From the NCBI GenBank assembly GCA_032158125.1, contig JASKOT010000016.1:248001-312000 (forward strand): 64,000 nt of DNA, given 5' to 3'. The notes beneath the pieces were generated by a model, which was not told where the DNA came from, ran no database searches, and saw only the letters and a list, made by a program, of their open reading frames with translations. The position numbers were made by a program, and so were the translations under genes. This DNA comes from Papiliotrema nemorosa (Eukaryota; Basidiomycota; Tremellomycetes; Tremellales; Rhynchogastremaceae). Below, piece by piece: positions 1 to 14,953 of this stretch (positions are counted from its first letter, which is position 1; each line of letters begins with the position of its first letter).

Positions 1-771
1 TACACCTTCTGATGCTTGACTTTGGGGCAACAATCAGAATTTCGACGTCTCAAACGAGATTAGATGTGGATAGTCGTCCCAGATGATAATACAGCATGAT
101 CGATTCGTCGGATTTTTCGGCAACGACCACCTTCTGAGGAAAAATATAGGCGCCTCATGTGGTTGTAGTGATGATAGGCGCTCTCGAATAGCTGATATGC
201 TCTTGAATGCGCTCAGCTGCAAGTGGATCCTTGGAAAGCAGCTGCATTCGGGGGGCCTATAGTATTATGAGCCGACTTCAGTGAATAGATACGGGACATA
301 GGAGATTGCTGGTGCAGGAGATCGTTGGAGATGTAACAGGACAGGCGATTGCCACATGATGTTGACGAGTTGGTCGCTGCTCCATCTTTTAAGGTGCTGC
401 CATTTTATTGTCCTATGGCGGTATCAGCAGTGGATCTCTGATGCCCATCATGCTCGAATGATACTCGAACATTGACTCATATCGAGGGGGAGGTGATTCA
501 TTGATACTGCGCCTATCCTGTATCTCTCGTTGTCCGAACTTGATCGGAATGCTCCATTGCCGCAAGGACGCTTAAGAGATGAGCAGCGCATTGAGGCCAG
601 GTTGTTTCAACTGACAAACAAAGTCAGTGTCGCGGATTCAGAGACTGAACAGGGTAGATCTACCGGACACGGCACCGATCACTACAGAATTATCTCTCTG
701 CCTGAGTCCACCTCGGTACCTCACATCCCGGCTCTATCTGCAGTTTACCAACTATCTCTTGAATCGAGGAC
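1..771. other. No gene recognised; left edge and upstream region of the FAH-family gene
   Basis: I see no reading frame with family resemblance or convincing splice structure. The last part should hold the promoter and 5' leader of the gene starting at 772. The first few hundred bases may be the tail or leader of a gene outside the window. Confidence 0.4.
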
Positions 772-1865
772 ATGTCGTCCTATCAGTCCATCTCACGACT
801 CGTTCGATTTATCCCTGCCAACAACACTGGAGAGCCGACTGCGCTCATCGGCGAGCCCATCGACAAGAACGTCGACGTCGGGGTATCACTATACAATGGT
901 GACAAGGTCGAGGTAGAGGTATATTCCGGGACATCTATTCTCTCTCCAGGATCCAAGATTGGCAGGAGAGCAGCTATAGGCAGGATACTCTCGCCCTTGG
1001 CAGCTTCGGAAGTGGGCACGATAAGATGTATAGGTCTCAATGTGAGTCCATCCTCGGGATGTCCTTGTTGATGTACAGTATACTTCTCATGCGAAGGAGT
1101 GCAACCTGGCTATACCAGAGGTCCCTGTTCTTTTCACCAAACCTAGTACATCTCTTGGCCATCCTCATCCATCGCCTGTGATTATCCCGCCCTTGTTTGC
1201 AGATGGGGCAGATTACGAAGCTGAAGTAGCGGTCATCATTGGGAAAGATGCCAAAGACGTCTCGGAAGAGAATGCCCTGGAACATGTAGCGGGGTGAGTA
1301 CGGCACTACCCATTCGGATGAAGACTACTCTAGCATGAATGAGATGGACGCTAATGGTAGAATTACGGGATGCCATGATGTCTCGTCTAGAGTGCTTCAG
1401 TTTGCCCAATCTCAATGGGCTTTCTCGAAATCGTTCGACGGGTCTTGTCCCCTAGGCCCAGTCTTTGTCCCTTTGACCAGTATCCCAGACCTGAAGAAAG
1501 TCAAGATAAGTGGACATTTGAATGGAAAGCAGGTTCAAAAGAGTGATCTCTCGTACGTCGCATCCATCGACATGCTCTGGAGAAACGACTAATGATAGTG
1601 ACCTTATCTTCTCTGTTCAACAGATCATCGCGTACATCTCGCAGGGATCAGCATTGCCCGCCGGGACGGTCATTATCACCGGGTAAGCTATCGTTGCGAG
1701 TGAGGAAGGGCTGCTGAACAATTCAGAACTCCCGGAGGAATCGGATGGACCGCAAATCCCAGAGTGATCCTTTCCAATGGGGATGAGTTTAGGGTAGCGG
1801 TCTCGCATGGCGTCGGGACGTTGATCAACAAGACAGTAGTGCAGAATAGACAAGCACGGCTGTAG
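772..1865 (+). CDS. Fumarylacetoacetate hydrolase (FAH) family protein
   Basis: Four introns (about 1040-1075, 1291-1360, 1554-1599 and 1681-1724) join five exons into a protein of roughly 290 residues. An N-terminal beta-rich region (RLVRFIP, GEPI) precedes the FAH domain. Visible family motifs are the acidic metal-binding stretch DYEAEVAVIIGKD, the GCHDVSSR segment (usually ND-[VW]-[ST]-x-R), LGPVFVP, DLIFSV and the C-terminal TGTPGGIGW loop completed by splicing. Members cleave or decarboxylate 2-keto acids and acylpyruvates with Mg2+; which substrate applies cannot be read from sequence. The length fits FAHD1/acylpyruvase-type proteins better than true fumarylacetoacetase, which is longer. 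It lies head-to-tail with a reductase at 2378. Confidence 0.88.
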
Positions 1866-2377
1866 TCATAGGTACTCGCGAGTCGACAGGAGAAGATGGG
1901 CATATCGATGTTGAAGAATGATCAGCAGGGGAGATTGCGTAGCTCCCCCCCCCTTGCTTGCTCCTCCTCACGCGACTCTGTTGCATCTCCTCGGCCGAGT
2001 CCCAAGGGAGCTCTAAGAAACCCAAGCTTGTTGCCAATATGATGCATGAATCAGCAAGCGCTTCGTCCCGTACGAACTCCCCGTTCGCTCGACTCGTTCG
2101 CACTTGGCCGAAAGAGATGGAATGGGATTTCTCCGTTTGGCCTTCATGGCGTCATTCCACATCTACAAGCACGCAACCATCACCACAACCCAACTCATAC
2201 TCATCTTGGAGTCACTGCTCACAGTGCAGCGGATGAGCCAAATGAGAATGACGGCGCAGATCAAAAGTACTGACCAGTGCAAAGGATTCAAGTTACATTG
2301 CAGAACAACTGTCCCAAGGCATTTTCACGACCTAGATTCACCAACGTATCACAGCCGACAAGCCGTACTCGGTAGAC
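1866..2377 (+). other. Intergenic: FAH 3' end and reductase promoter
   Basis: No supported gene. There is a run of nine C at 1945-1953. The remainder should contain the terminator of the upstream gene and the promoter of the reductase at 2378. Confidence 0.4.
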
Positions 2378-3616
2378 ATGACCGTCACATTGACCATGAA
2401 ACCTGCAGAACCTTCAAAAGGGATCCACCATCGAGCTCTCTTGGCCAAAATTCCTCTTCCAGGCCAAACACCCTGGCATATTGCTCTCTTACCGGCGATA
2501 CCAAACCTCGAACCCGGTCAAGTCTTGATCAAGACCACCTATGTCGCTTTGAACCCATTCGATTGGCAAGGTGTCGCTTTTCGGTATGGCATAGGTCCCG
2601 AGGCCAAGGTAATGGGTCGGGATGGAGCTGGGGTGGTGCTGGGAGTGGGAAAAGGTGTTGCTCAATTTAAGCAAGGTGATCGAGTGAGTCGATCCTGAGC
2701 TTAATGGACTTGTAATGACCGTATACAGGTATGGTTCTGTGCCGACTCGTCTCAGAACGGGACGGGGGCGTTCCAGGAATACTCTGTCCATTCAGCATGT
2801 AATGTCGGACACACACCTTGCAACCTCTCCGATGAGCAAGCCGCAACGCTAGGAACGGGTCTGATCACGGCTGGTGTGGCGCTTTTCCGCACGATAGGCT
2901 TACCTCTGGAAGATCTCTCCAAACCGAAACAGACGAGACGTGATGAGTGGATGTTGATCTGGGGTGGATCAGGTATCACAGGGGTATATCTCATCCAACT
3001 TGCGAAACATATGGGTTACAGAGTGATTTGTGCCGCCTCTCCTGTCAATTACGATTATGTAGAGTCATTAGGGGCCGAGGTGGTATTGAACAGATGGGCA
3101 GAACCTTCGAGGTTGGTAGAGGAGATCAGGGACGCTACCGATGATAATGTGAGTTATACATCAGATCCGATCAAGAGAAGCTGACATTAGGTCCGAATCG
3201 CTATTGACAATGTTGGCAAAGTGACCGCTGGGCTGTGCTACAAGGTTTTACAGGGATCCCAATCTTGGAGGCGTAAACGACAAACAGATTCAGTGGAGGG
3301 AAATGACGAGATCATTGGACGTCTTGTGCCTTTAGCAGGATTCGACGACAGTTTGATCTCCCATGAAGACGCCTTCAGGACGGTGGACAAGCTTCGGATC
3401 AGCTTCTCAACTACCTTTTACGCTCAAGCCGATTTTGCGCAGAAACTGTTACAGCTCTACACGGTCTTGCTGGAGAGCAGCAAGATTGTCCCTGCCAGGA
3501 TCCAATTGGTGGATGGAGGCTTGGACGGGATCGAGAAAGGGCTGGATGATTTGAGACGGGGACGAGTTCCGGGCGGGTACAAGCTTGTAGCGAGATTGGA
3601 AGATACAACGACATAG
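2378..3616 (+). CDS. Medium-chain dehydrogenase/reductase (quinone-oxidoreductase / enoyl-reductase like)
   Basis: Three exons (introns 2684-2728 and 3149-3190) encode about 380 residues. The N-terminal GroES-like half has the MDR signature VLIKTTYVALNPFDWQG and MGRDGAGVV. The second half has a Rossmann nucleotide site, LIWGGSGITGVYLIQLAK. The usual catalytic zinc cysteines are absent, so it belongs to the zinc-free NADPH quinone/enoyl reductases (toxD and trans-acting enoyl reductase relatives) rather than alcohol dehydrogenases. Substrate unknown. It converges on the monooxygenase gene on the other strand about 260 bp away. No polyketide synthase is present, so a secondary-metabolite role is not supported. 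Confidence 0.88.
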
Positions 3617-3872
3617 AGAGTAGCAGAGCATCATGTATCTTATAGCATACTGAATTCTCACAAACCTGCTAGATCACCTATGACGCACGAAACCGCAAGC
3701 TCCGATATCCTGGATGGATACCAGCCATGTGACCACTGGGAATCTGCTGTAGAGTACTGTATGTGCTGAGGTGCATGTCTGGAATAATGTAACCACTTTC
3801 ATGTCGTCTGCTCTGGAGTAAAGTCATGATAATCTGCATGCTCGCATCCTACATACCCCGCAACCTTTACCT

Positions 3873-4955
3873 TTACTTGCTCTCCCTATCCGCAAACACC
3901 TTCTTGACGCCCGGGATGATGTATCGACCGTAATCGACGGAATCGTTAAAGTTGTCGTAGCCCCGGATCGATATCAAGTCGGCTCCCAGGTCAACGTAAT
4001 CCACAATTGAATCAATGACCGTCTGGTATGATCCTACCAGCGCGGTCGAGGCCCCTCGAGCATTGGTCGCAGTGACGGTAGGGTACCATAACGCTCGATC
4101 TTGTACATCTCCCCGCTTTGCAATCTCCAACAATCTCTGCGACCCGACATTTTGCGGGTTGGCACCTCCGACCGTATTCGTCATTTGACCTTTACCAGCG
4201 TTCTCATTGAGTTTTTCGAGGGTTCGATGCGCCTTGGCCCAAGCGAGTTCTTCGGTTTCAGCAATGATGGGTCGGAATGTGACCCAGATCCTCGGTCTAT
4301 CGGTCCTTCCCGCAGCTTCGGCAGCGGCATTGACGCGGTCAATCTGCTCCTTGGTCTCTTTGAGTGGTTCGCCCCAAAGTCCGAAAATATCCGCCAAAGC
4401 TCCTCCGATCCTGTACGCCTCGTTGGAAGATCCACCGACCGATACCAGAATCTTTCTTACAGGCACGACATTGTTTCGGAAATCCTTGAATTGGTAGTAC
4501 TTCCCCTCCCAGTCGAAAGGCTCGGTACTGGCCCATGCCCGATGGAGAATCTTGATATACTCTTCTTGTCGAGCGTATCGTTCGTCTTTGCTGAGATAAT
4601 CACCTTCTCTCGCTTGTTCCTTGTCGTCTCCACCAGCAATGAAATGAACCACCACTCGGCCGCGACCGAGTTGAGAGAGTGTAGCGAGCTGTTTAGCAGC
4701 TACAGTGGGGTACATGGTATTTGGTCGTAGGGCAATGATAATGTTGACTTTTTTGGTATGTGCGAGGATGGTAGCGCCGACGGTGAAGGGGTCAAAATGG
4801 GAAGAAGCGTACGGACAGAGGGTGTAGTTGAACTCGTAGTCGTCGAGAGATTTCGCATATCGAACGAGGAAATCGACATCGATACCTGCTCCCGGAAGAG
4901 GAGCAATCTCGGTGGATTTGTTGGCAAAAGTAGCACTGATGAATTCGACGGGCAT
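3873..4955 (-). CDS. FMNH2-dependent alkanesulfonate monooxygenase-like protein (SsuD/luciferase family)
   Basis: One uninterrupted frame of 360 codons, unlike almost every other gene here. The luciferase-like (beta/alpha)8 fold is clear: LRPNTMYPTVAAKQLATLSQLGRGR, then VHFIAGGDDKEQAREGDYLSKDERY, typical of SsuD. SsuD uses reduced FMN and oxygen to split alkanesulfonates into aldehyde and sulfite, giving sulfur in sulfate limitation. The family is mainly bacterial, and an intronless copy in an intron-rich genome fits old transfer from bacteria, though intronless fungal genes also exist. It shares a 419-bp promoter region with a divergent nitroreductase that could in principle supply reduced flavin. 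Exact substrate unproven. Confidence 0.9.
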   Translation of the reverse strand: MPVEFISATFANKSTEIAPLPGAGIDVDFLVRYAKSLDDYEFNYTLCPYASSHFDPFTVGATILAHTKKVNIIIALRPNTMYPTVAAKQLATLSQLGRGRVVVHFIAGGDDKEQAREGDYLSKDERYARQEEYIKILHRAWASTEPFDWEGKYYQFKDFRNNVVPVRKILVSVGGSSNEAYRIGGALADIFGLWGEPLKETKEQIDRVNAAAEAAGRTDRPRIWVTFRPIIAETEELAWAKAHRTLEKLNENAGKGQMTNTVGGANPQNVGSQRLLEIAKRGDVQDRALWYPTVTATNARGASTALVGSYQTVIDSIVDYVDLGADLISIRGYDNFNDSVDYGRYIIPGVKKVFADRESK

Positions 4956-5374
4956 GGCGTGAGATGTGTTCGAAGACGACGACTGGTGGGCTTTCCTCTG
5001 ATGATCTGCTGTTTATATATCCTTCGCGGCACCAGGCATTGAGATGGGCTGCTCGGGCTTGCGAAGGCATGTTGGCCATGGTGAGAATACGCTCCGTCAC
5101 GTCATATCAGTCCATCTCGCTCATCGCACAACACCGACACCCCGATGGATCATACCCGAGCAAGTATAGATGGCGATGCCTTTGCGTGCTGAGCGACCAT
5201 ACAGTGCATGTCCTTCGGTTGTTCGAAATGCCAAATGCTGGTGAAATGTATTGATAAGCCAAAAAACAAAAGATCATCTTTGGCGTGATCGGCTGAATCG
5301 GTTGGGTCTACCAAGCATCGGTGTAGCTTGGGACGTACAAGCTTTCAGCAGCATTTTGCACCTGTTAGGACAGA
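4956..5374. promoter_or_regulatory. Bidirectional promoter region, monooxygenase and nitroreductase
   Basis: The two flanking start codons face away from each other, so both promoters must lie here. No clear TATA box or repeated operator stands out. Confidence 0.55.
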
Positions 5375-6231
5375 ATGACCATACCTAGCCCCCTGCAGAG
5401 CTACTTGTCGCTCATAGAAGTGGGTACATGCATGATGAAAGATCAACAGCTGAGGGAACAGACACGACGTTCTCATTATGGCTTATCACCCAAATCGCCC
5501 ATCTCCGACGAGGCAATTTACGACATCCTCACCCAGGCAATCAAGCACGTCCCGACTGCTTTCAACTCGCAAACGGGGAGGGTGGTGCTTGTGCTCGGAC
5601 AGAAGCATACAGAGCTATGGGACGCAGTGTTTGTGGGGTTGAAGGACACGTTCGATGGGGATGGTAAGTTTACGGAAGACGAGTCTCGGCTGATCTCAGC
5701 CGAGCGTGAGGAGAGGAACAAGAAGAGGTTTGAGACGTCTTTCAAGTCGGGCTATGGGACTATAGTCTTCTTCGAGGATCAAGATAGGCTCAAAGAGCTT
5801 AGTATAAAGTCTCCAGACTTTGCCGAGGTGAGGCAATATGCACAAAAAGGAGGATGTAGACTGAAATGTAGCTTTTCCCTGTATGGTCCCACAATTCAGC
5901 GGGGATGTTGCAACATACGGTATGGACAGCTCTATCTGCCGAAGGACTAGGTGCAAATCTACAGGTCAGTCCAATCACAGGTCCGTGGTCAAGCTCATAC
6001 TGCAGCATTATGGCTCGATAAGCCCAAAGATTGAGGATAGTCTACGATACCTGCTGGACGTGCCGAGCTCATGGACTGTAAATGCTTTTCATCCCATACT
6101 TCGTGTCAAAATGCTGAGTAAGAAAGTCAACAGCACTGATGCCGTTCGGCACACCGACTGGACATCCTGGAGGGGCTTACGAGAAGACGTTTGAGCCCCT
6201 GGAAGATAGGGTAAAAGTGGTTTCTGGTTAG
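5375..6231 (+). CDS. Nitroreductase family protein (fungal Frm2/Hbn1-like)
   Basis: The first exon is short and ends ...YLSLIE. An intron from about 5419 leads to TRRSHYGLSPKSPISDEAI, the FMN-binding RR start of the family. Next come TAFNSQTGRVVLVLG, a central FEDQD segment, the spliced SHNSAGMLQHTVWTAL, GLGANLQHY and the C-terminal MPFGTPTGHPGGAYEKTFEPLEDRV (in pieces). Such proteins use FMN and NAD(P)H; the yeast homologues act in oxidative and lipid stress. Four introns are likely. The last junction (about 6078-6133) is not resolved: the best frame-consistent choice is an unusually short intron. Divergent from the SsuD-like gene. Confidence 0.82.
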
Positions 6232-6744
6232 AGGAATTGCAGACCAGGAGAAAGGAGTAGCGACATAGTCCTCATTGATCGGAAGAGAAACATAAGGCAT
6301 ACAATGGCATAATCATCTTCTGTAGATATCTCGTGCGAATTGAACCTTCGTCTCTCACCCTGAATGATACTGATGTCTGGAGCGTCTTCCTTGCAGACAC
6401 CGATGTGTTTGCCGCGTACCAGCCCCTCAAGAAGTCAGTTAGTGGGGTGATGCGACAGCCTGGACTCTCCCCTAGTATACCGTTCACGGCCTTCCTGGTA
6501 CAAGGCAGATCATTTCAATGACCGGGATCATTTACCGCACCGCAATGCGCAGGTGGGACCGACGTGCTGGGTTACGGGCTAGGCAGTCAGCAAGATCGAC
6601 AAATCGACCGCCCATCAGCTGTCGGATTGTCCATATATCTCGGTGTGTTTTTTCATTTGTTGATAACTTTAGCATACCAAATTTTGTTAGCAGAAATGTA
6701 ATCGAATGATACAAACAGTTTGAGCTTTTAGTAGATTTCCCCTC
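6232..6744. other. Convergent intergenic region, no gene seen
   Basis: This separates the 3' ends of the nitroreductase and the acidic-protein gene. Short frames exist but none resembles a protein. It should hold both terminators. Confidence 0.4.
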
Positions 6745-7317
6745 CTACTCCGCCTCGGCTTTCTTAGCCTCTTTGTCACCTTTACCCTCTTTCTCTACCT
6801 CGTCCTCTGCTTTACGTTTCTCACCAGCAGCAGCATCCTTCTTGGCGGCAGCGGCGGGTCCGTCAATCTTGCCTGCCGCCTCGGTCTCTTTGACTACTTC
6901 CGCAGTGGGCTTGTACTCTTCCGACGCGTCGCCAGAGGGCAATGCAGCTTCGTCTTCATCTTCGTCGTCTTCGTCGTCCAGCTGCTCGTTCTAGGCGTCA
7001 GTATGGGCGTTCCCTGAGCCGGTATGATGTAATAAGGTAGGAACGTGTGAACGACGCGCACCTCGTAGAAGTCTTTCAGGATAGCCTGATTACTCTGTCC
7101 TTGGCCTTCCTCGTCGTCTTCTTCATCGTATTCCTCATCGTCTTCTTCATCGTACTCTTCGTCGTTGAATTCTCCCCCTTCCTCGTCCTCATCTTCGACA
7201 GAGTAGTCGTCATCGTCATCCTCGAATTCCTCGTCTTCTATCACTTCGACAGCTGCGAGTCAGCGAGTTCATGGACCCTGCCACAGATCACTTACGCTGC
7301 TCTGCTTTCTGGGCCAT
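6745..7317 (-). CDS. Highly acidic low-complexity protein, function unknown
   Basis: Three exons: a 22-nt first exon (MAQKAEQ), an intron to about 7253, the acidic exon, and a second intron of about 70 nt near 6992-7062. The protein of about 155 residues is dominated by Asp/Glu, with a near-perfect internal repeat of DEEYDEED. A lysine/alanine-rich C-terminus containing GEKRKAEDE could be a nuclear signal. Acidic tails like this occur in histone chaperones and nucleolar proteins, but no diagnostic motif is present, so I give no function. It is divergent from the phosphatase gene at 7553 with about 235 bp between. Confidence 0.7.
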
Positions 7318-7552
7318 TCTCGATATTTCTAGACGTTGAAACGGGTGATGGCGAGGAGAGAGAGATGGGATGACTCTTGAGTAGGTCCCTCTGTGAGATG
7401 GGGGGAATGGATGGACGCATCGGGGAACATCCCGGGTAATCTCATGTTTACGTAATAAGATCCCCTACCCCGGACTGTTCATGTGGGGTAACCCTCACCG
7501 ACTTTTGGGATATTGTGTTGTCGAGTACATTGCAAGAAAGGGCAGACGCAAG

Positions 7553-8545
7553 ATGCCTAGGAGACAACAGCGGGAAGAGCCGAGTCCTGATCCTGTGGAT
7601 CTGCGGGTGGTATCTCCAGAAGATCCAGACGCTTGGCCTCTGCTCGTGGCTTTTGACTTGGAGTGAGTCACCCAACTCGATTGCCTCTTGGGAAACATCG
7701 CTGAAGATAAGCTATACATTATGGGACTTGTGGATAGACGTAAGTCGACAAATTCCATAAGAATGTGCTTTTGACGGATAGACACATGTTACACCTCCGT
7801 TGAAACGCAATGGAAATGACATTAATCGACTAGTCGATAGGTAAGACCCATGAAGTGCCGATCGCACTCTCACCATAGACGCGGACAACCTATAGAGTTT
7901 TATCGAGAGGTCCCAGGGATTCTGGCAGAGCTCAAGAGGCGGACTATCCATGTAGCAGCCTGTTCTAGGACATCAGCACCGGAACTGTCAGTTTCTGAAT
8001 GGCAGATTGGATTCGGATGGAAGGGAAAGGCTGAATTACAGAGCGAGGGAAGCTTTGAGCTTGTTGTTGATGCCTGATCCAGAGGGTGGGAAGGCCATCA
8101 AAGCGATAACCTACTTCAATACTGTACGTATACTGAGAATCTCAGACGTGGCACGAGCTGACTCTCTGCAGATGGAAATTTACCCCGGTCAATAATTAAG
8201 AGCCCTGTTAGGCTACAGCTGACAGGCAGGATCCAAGCTGAAACACTTTGAGAGAGTCCACCGAAAGACAGGAATACCTTATGACCAGATGGTATGTTGA
8301 CCTTTCTTGACCGTCAATCCTCTCAACCTCCATGGACATATTCTGCACATAGGAGACAGCACTAACGAGTGTAGCTTTTCTTCGATGACGAGCACAGAAA
8401 TTTCGAGGTGGAGTCACTAGGCGTCACAATGCAGCTTGTGCCCTCCTCCGGGACGGATCGAAAGTTGTTCAATGCTGGACTGGATCTATGGCGGAAAAGG
8501 AGAGGGATCAGGGTTGATCACTCCCTCGCGGGAACAGTAGAATAG
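7553..8545 (+). CDS. Magnesium-dependent phosphatase-1 (MDP-1) family, HAD superfamily
   Basis: Seven short introns; the first splits the catalytic motif. Splicing restores FDLDYTLWDLWID, the HAD motif I with nucleophile and acid/base aspartates typical of MDP-1. Then come HVTPP, AACSRTSAPELAR (motif II), PGSKLKHFERVHRKTGIPY and FFDDEHRNFEVESLGVT (motif IV with paired Asp). MDP-1 proteins are small Mg2+ phosphatases acting on phosphotyrosine-like substrates or glycated products in vitro. I chose ATG 7553 because an in-frame upstream ATG at 7481 adds residues with no family match. It converges on the WD40 gene, which ends at 8825. Confidence 0.9.
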
Positions 8546-8824
8546 ATGGCCAGCCATGCTGGTTGGTCCGGACTGGTTTCGTTCTTCTACCCATCGATCG
8601 AGCGTCTGCTATCAGGCTGGGACGCGCAAGCATACACCGCAGATGTGTCAAGTCGAATGACAATGGCTTTAGGCATGGCAGATGAGTTATACTATGCTCG
8701 ATGCATCATGCTGTCGTTCACCCGCGCTGGCACGACATTAGAGAACGACTTTTACTCCCAGTGAATCCCACTTCGCCTACAGTGCGAACCTTGTGCACCA
8801 TCATTCTCCCGCTTGTGTCTACAT

Positions 8825-10311
8825 CTATTGGTAGTCTGTGGCGTCCAATTCTCCGAGCAACATATTTGTATCCTTCGAGCCAGTCAACAAGATAGGTTCC
8901 CTAATTATTAGACCGCTCTTTATTTTGGCCAGGTTGTTGGTAGAGGCAACTCACCTAGGATGGAACGCAACTCCGGTCACAGTACCCTTGTGCCCTGGTA
9001 GCTTGTACAACACTTTACCCGTTTCGACCTCCCAGACCGTCACTGTCCTATCCCCACCTCCTACCGCTATCCTCTGCCCGTTGTCATGTCTGCTCCATGC
9101 GACTCGGATGAGAGCTTGCTCGAAACCTGCCGGTGCGCCGGTGAGCGATCGATAAACTCGCATAGGATCGGAAGAGAAGGGTCGGACGTCGTAGATGATC
9201 AGTGCGGAGTCTAAAGAGTAGGTCGCAAGGTGATGACCTGATGGTGATAGAGCAAGTGATGCGATCTGATGATGAGCTGGCGTCTGACTCTGACGAGGGA
9301 AGAGCTCACGGTATCTGTGTGACCAAGCAGTGTATACAACACCTTGTTCGTCCTCAGATCCCACACCTAGCATTAGCGGGGGTTCTCGTATATCTTCCCG
9401 TCGAAACACCCACCTTAACCTCGTTATCCACCCCACCGACGAAACACTGGTTCCCGTCCGCACTCCACTCTACCGCCGTGACGGGACAGTCTCGTCCGTC
9501 GTCAAACTCGGCAACGGGCTCTTTTGTATCCATGGTGGAATCGAACACTCTTGCGATCCCGTCGTCTCCGCCCGTCAAGATCAACTCGCGGCCACCTGAT
9601 ATAGTCACAGCGATGGAGTTCAGGGGTCCATAATGTGCTGGATATTTGGTTATGCGGTCTCCAGTTTTCAAGTCTGTCGCGACCAACATCCCATCTGCTC
9701 CGCCCTGATTATGAGCGATCGCACTTTCGGGCCTTCCACTAGGGGCACGACATGAACATGAGGCGATGACTTACAGAATACAATACCTCAGAGTCGAGGG
9801 AAAAGGCAATGTCCAGGACAGCCTGCTTGTGGACATTCGGCAGGATACCATAGTTGTTATGAGGAGGGAAGGTATTCCATAGTGCTGTCGAGTCAGCAGC
9901 TAGTCACAACAGCGATGAAAGTAGCACGAGCGAGTGCACGAGAGTCCATGTAATGGTCGAATAGCGAGATGACTCACATATCGATCGGTCGACGGAACAT
10001 GCTGCTAATCTCTTTCCCGACGGGTCGAATTTACATGCGGTAATCTCACCCTACCTCATCAGCCCCTGCAGCATACCTCATAAAGTAGTGCTCACCCCAT
10101 GAGCTCCCGACAATGACACGATTGGCGCTTCCAACCCACTCGTCCTTTTGATAGTCCTGATCAACGCATTTTTCCTCTGTCCCTCTCCACTGCTAGCCAC
10201 AGTCAACGTCATAGAATTCGGATCATGTTCATCCTCGTCGTCTTCCACTCGTGCCCTCTTTGTCAAGGCTTGTCCGGGACCTGGAGGCGGGGGTGATTTC
10301 CGAACAGACAT
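8825..10311 (-). CDS. SNRNP40: U5 snRNP 40 kDa WD-repeat protein (SNRNP40/Prp8-binding)
   Basis: Six introns; the last exon is short and ends LLGELDATDYQ. After a charged N-terminus with KRARVEDDEDE, seven WD40 repeats can be followed: SLSGAHGGEIT, DRSISLWN, KQAVLDIAFS, GLADGM-like and ATDLKTGD, VKVWDLRTNKVL, TVTVWEVETGKVLYKLPGHKGTVTGVAFHP and the terminal EPILLTGSKD. The order and the LLTGSKD...LLGEL ending match the spliceosomal U5-40K family, a beta-propeller that contacts Prp8. This assignment rests on remembered family pattern, not a search. Nuclear; expected housekeeping expression. Its promoter region is shared with the divergent acetyltransferase gene. Confidence 0.87.
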
Positions 10312-10795
10312 GATTGAAGTAGGGGTAGGAGATTTAGGCGAGTTTTATCGGTACACTGATCCCGCTTTGTTCTTCCCTCGCAACTTGTTCTGCCCTGGAC
10401 AAATGGGTCTCCTTGTGGTCTCTCTGCGTTTTGCGTGATCCTAATCCCGCGTTCACGGGGTATACAGCAAGGAAGTTGATGGATAGCTAAAGGCAAGAGG
10501 TGGAAAACAAGTCGGGATGGGTGGGATGGGTGTACCATGACGTGGCATTTGACATTCGCCACCCCTATGGCTGTCCCACTGCTTACGTTATCAATCCATC
10601 CCCTACCCCCGACTCATTCGCTCACTGTTGATCACCTCGGCGACCCTGTAGACCACATTCAGACCGCCTTTCTTCCCACTTTTGACCACACCACGGATGG
10701 ATTCACGCGTGTAGGTCACAGGAGACCGAAAGCTCCTGTTCAGGCTGTTCTCACGGCGAAGATCCGACATCAAGCGCTAGGCAGTCACGTCGCGC
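10312..10795. promoter_or_regulatory. Bidirectional promoter region, SNRNP40 and MYST acetyltransferase
   Basis: A tandem repeat of GGGATGGGT lies near 10515-10533. No TATA box is evident, as expected for housekeeping genes. Confidence 0.45.
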
Positions 10796-14521
<3,726 letters not shown>

Positions 14522-14953
14522 AGGGTTCCGGGAAAGGCGGAGAGTCGGAAACGGGGCAAGTGGAAAAGGAGTCGAGCCCCGTTGTACATCCCCTCTGGGG
14601 TACCACTTTGTGCGGTACATGTATAAAAACATCGAGTCCCCGGGTATGATCGACCCCTCTCCGCTCTATGGGACTACATGCATGCGTTGCCAGATCCTTG
14701 GAACATGTTTGGAGTGGAAGAGAGCGAGTGGAGATGGACCCCCCCCCCCTGCCCGGTTATTCGCCACCCAGTTAGCCGATGCCCAAGGGGGGCGAATAAA
14801 AAGGGGCATCATCGAACAACCTCACTTCTCTTACTCTTCTTACATATCTCGACCATTCACATCGACCAGGAGAACGTAGCCCAGCGCAGACGATAGATCA
14901 GAGTGGAAACTAGTATATAGATTTGAAGAAACTGCCAGAGATCCTTGGCAAAG
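14522..14953 (+). other. Intergenic with C11 tract; acyl-CoA oxidase promoter
   Basis: Contains a run of 11 C at 14739-14749. No gene seen. The 3' part is the promoter and leader of the acyl-CoA oxidase gene. Confidence 0.45.

Noticed and set aside
5000..5350. Sulfur-control (Cys3-type) sites in the SsuD/nitroreductase promoter
   Set aside because: I looked for ATGRYRYCAT-like words and saw none convincing.
7047..7373. Plus-strand frame that looks like a membrane protein (runs of Leu, Val, Phe, Ile)
   Set aside because: It is the exact antisense of Asp/Glu codon repeats in the acidic-protein gene; GAA/GAG/GAC read backwards as TTC/CTC/GTC.
8546..8764. 72-codon frame starting directly after the MDP-1 stop codon
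   Set aside because: Adjacent to the stop but lacks any domain; most simply 3' untranslated sequence.
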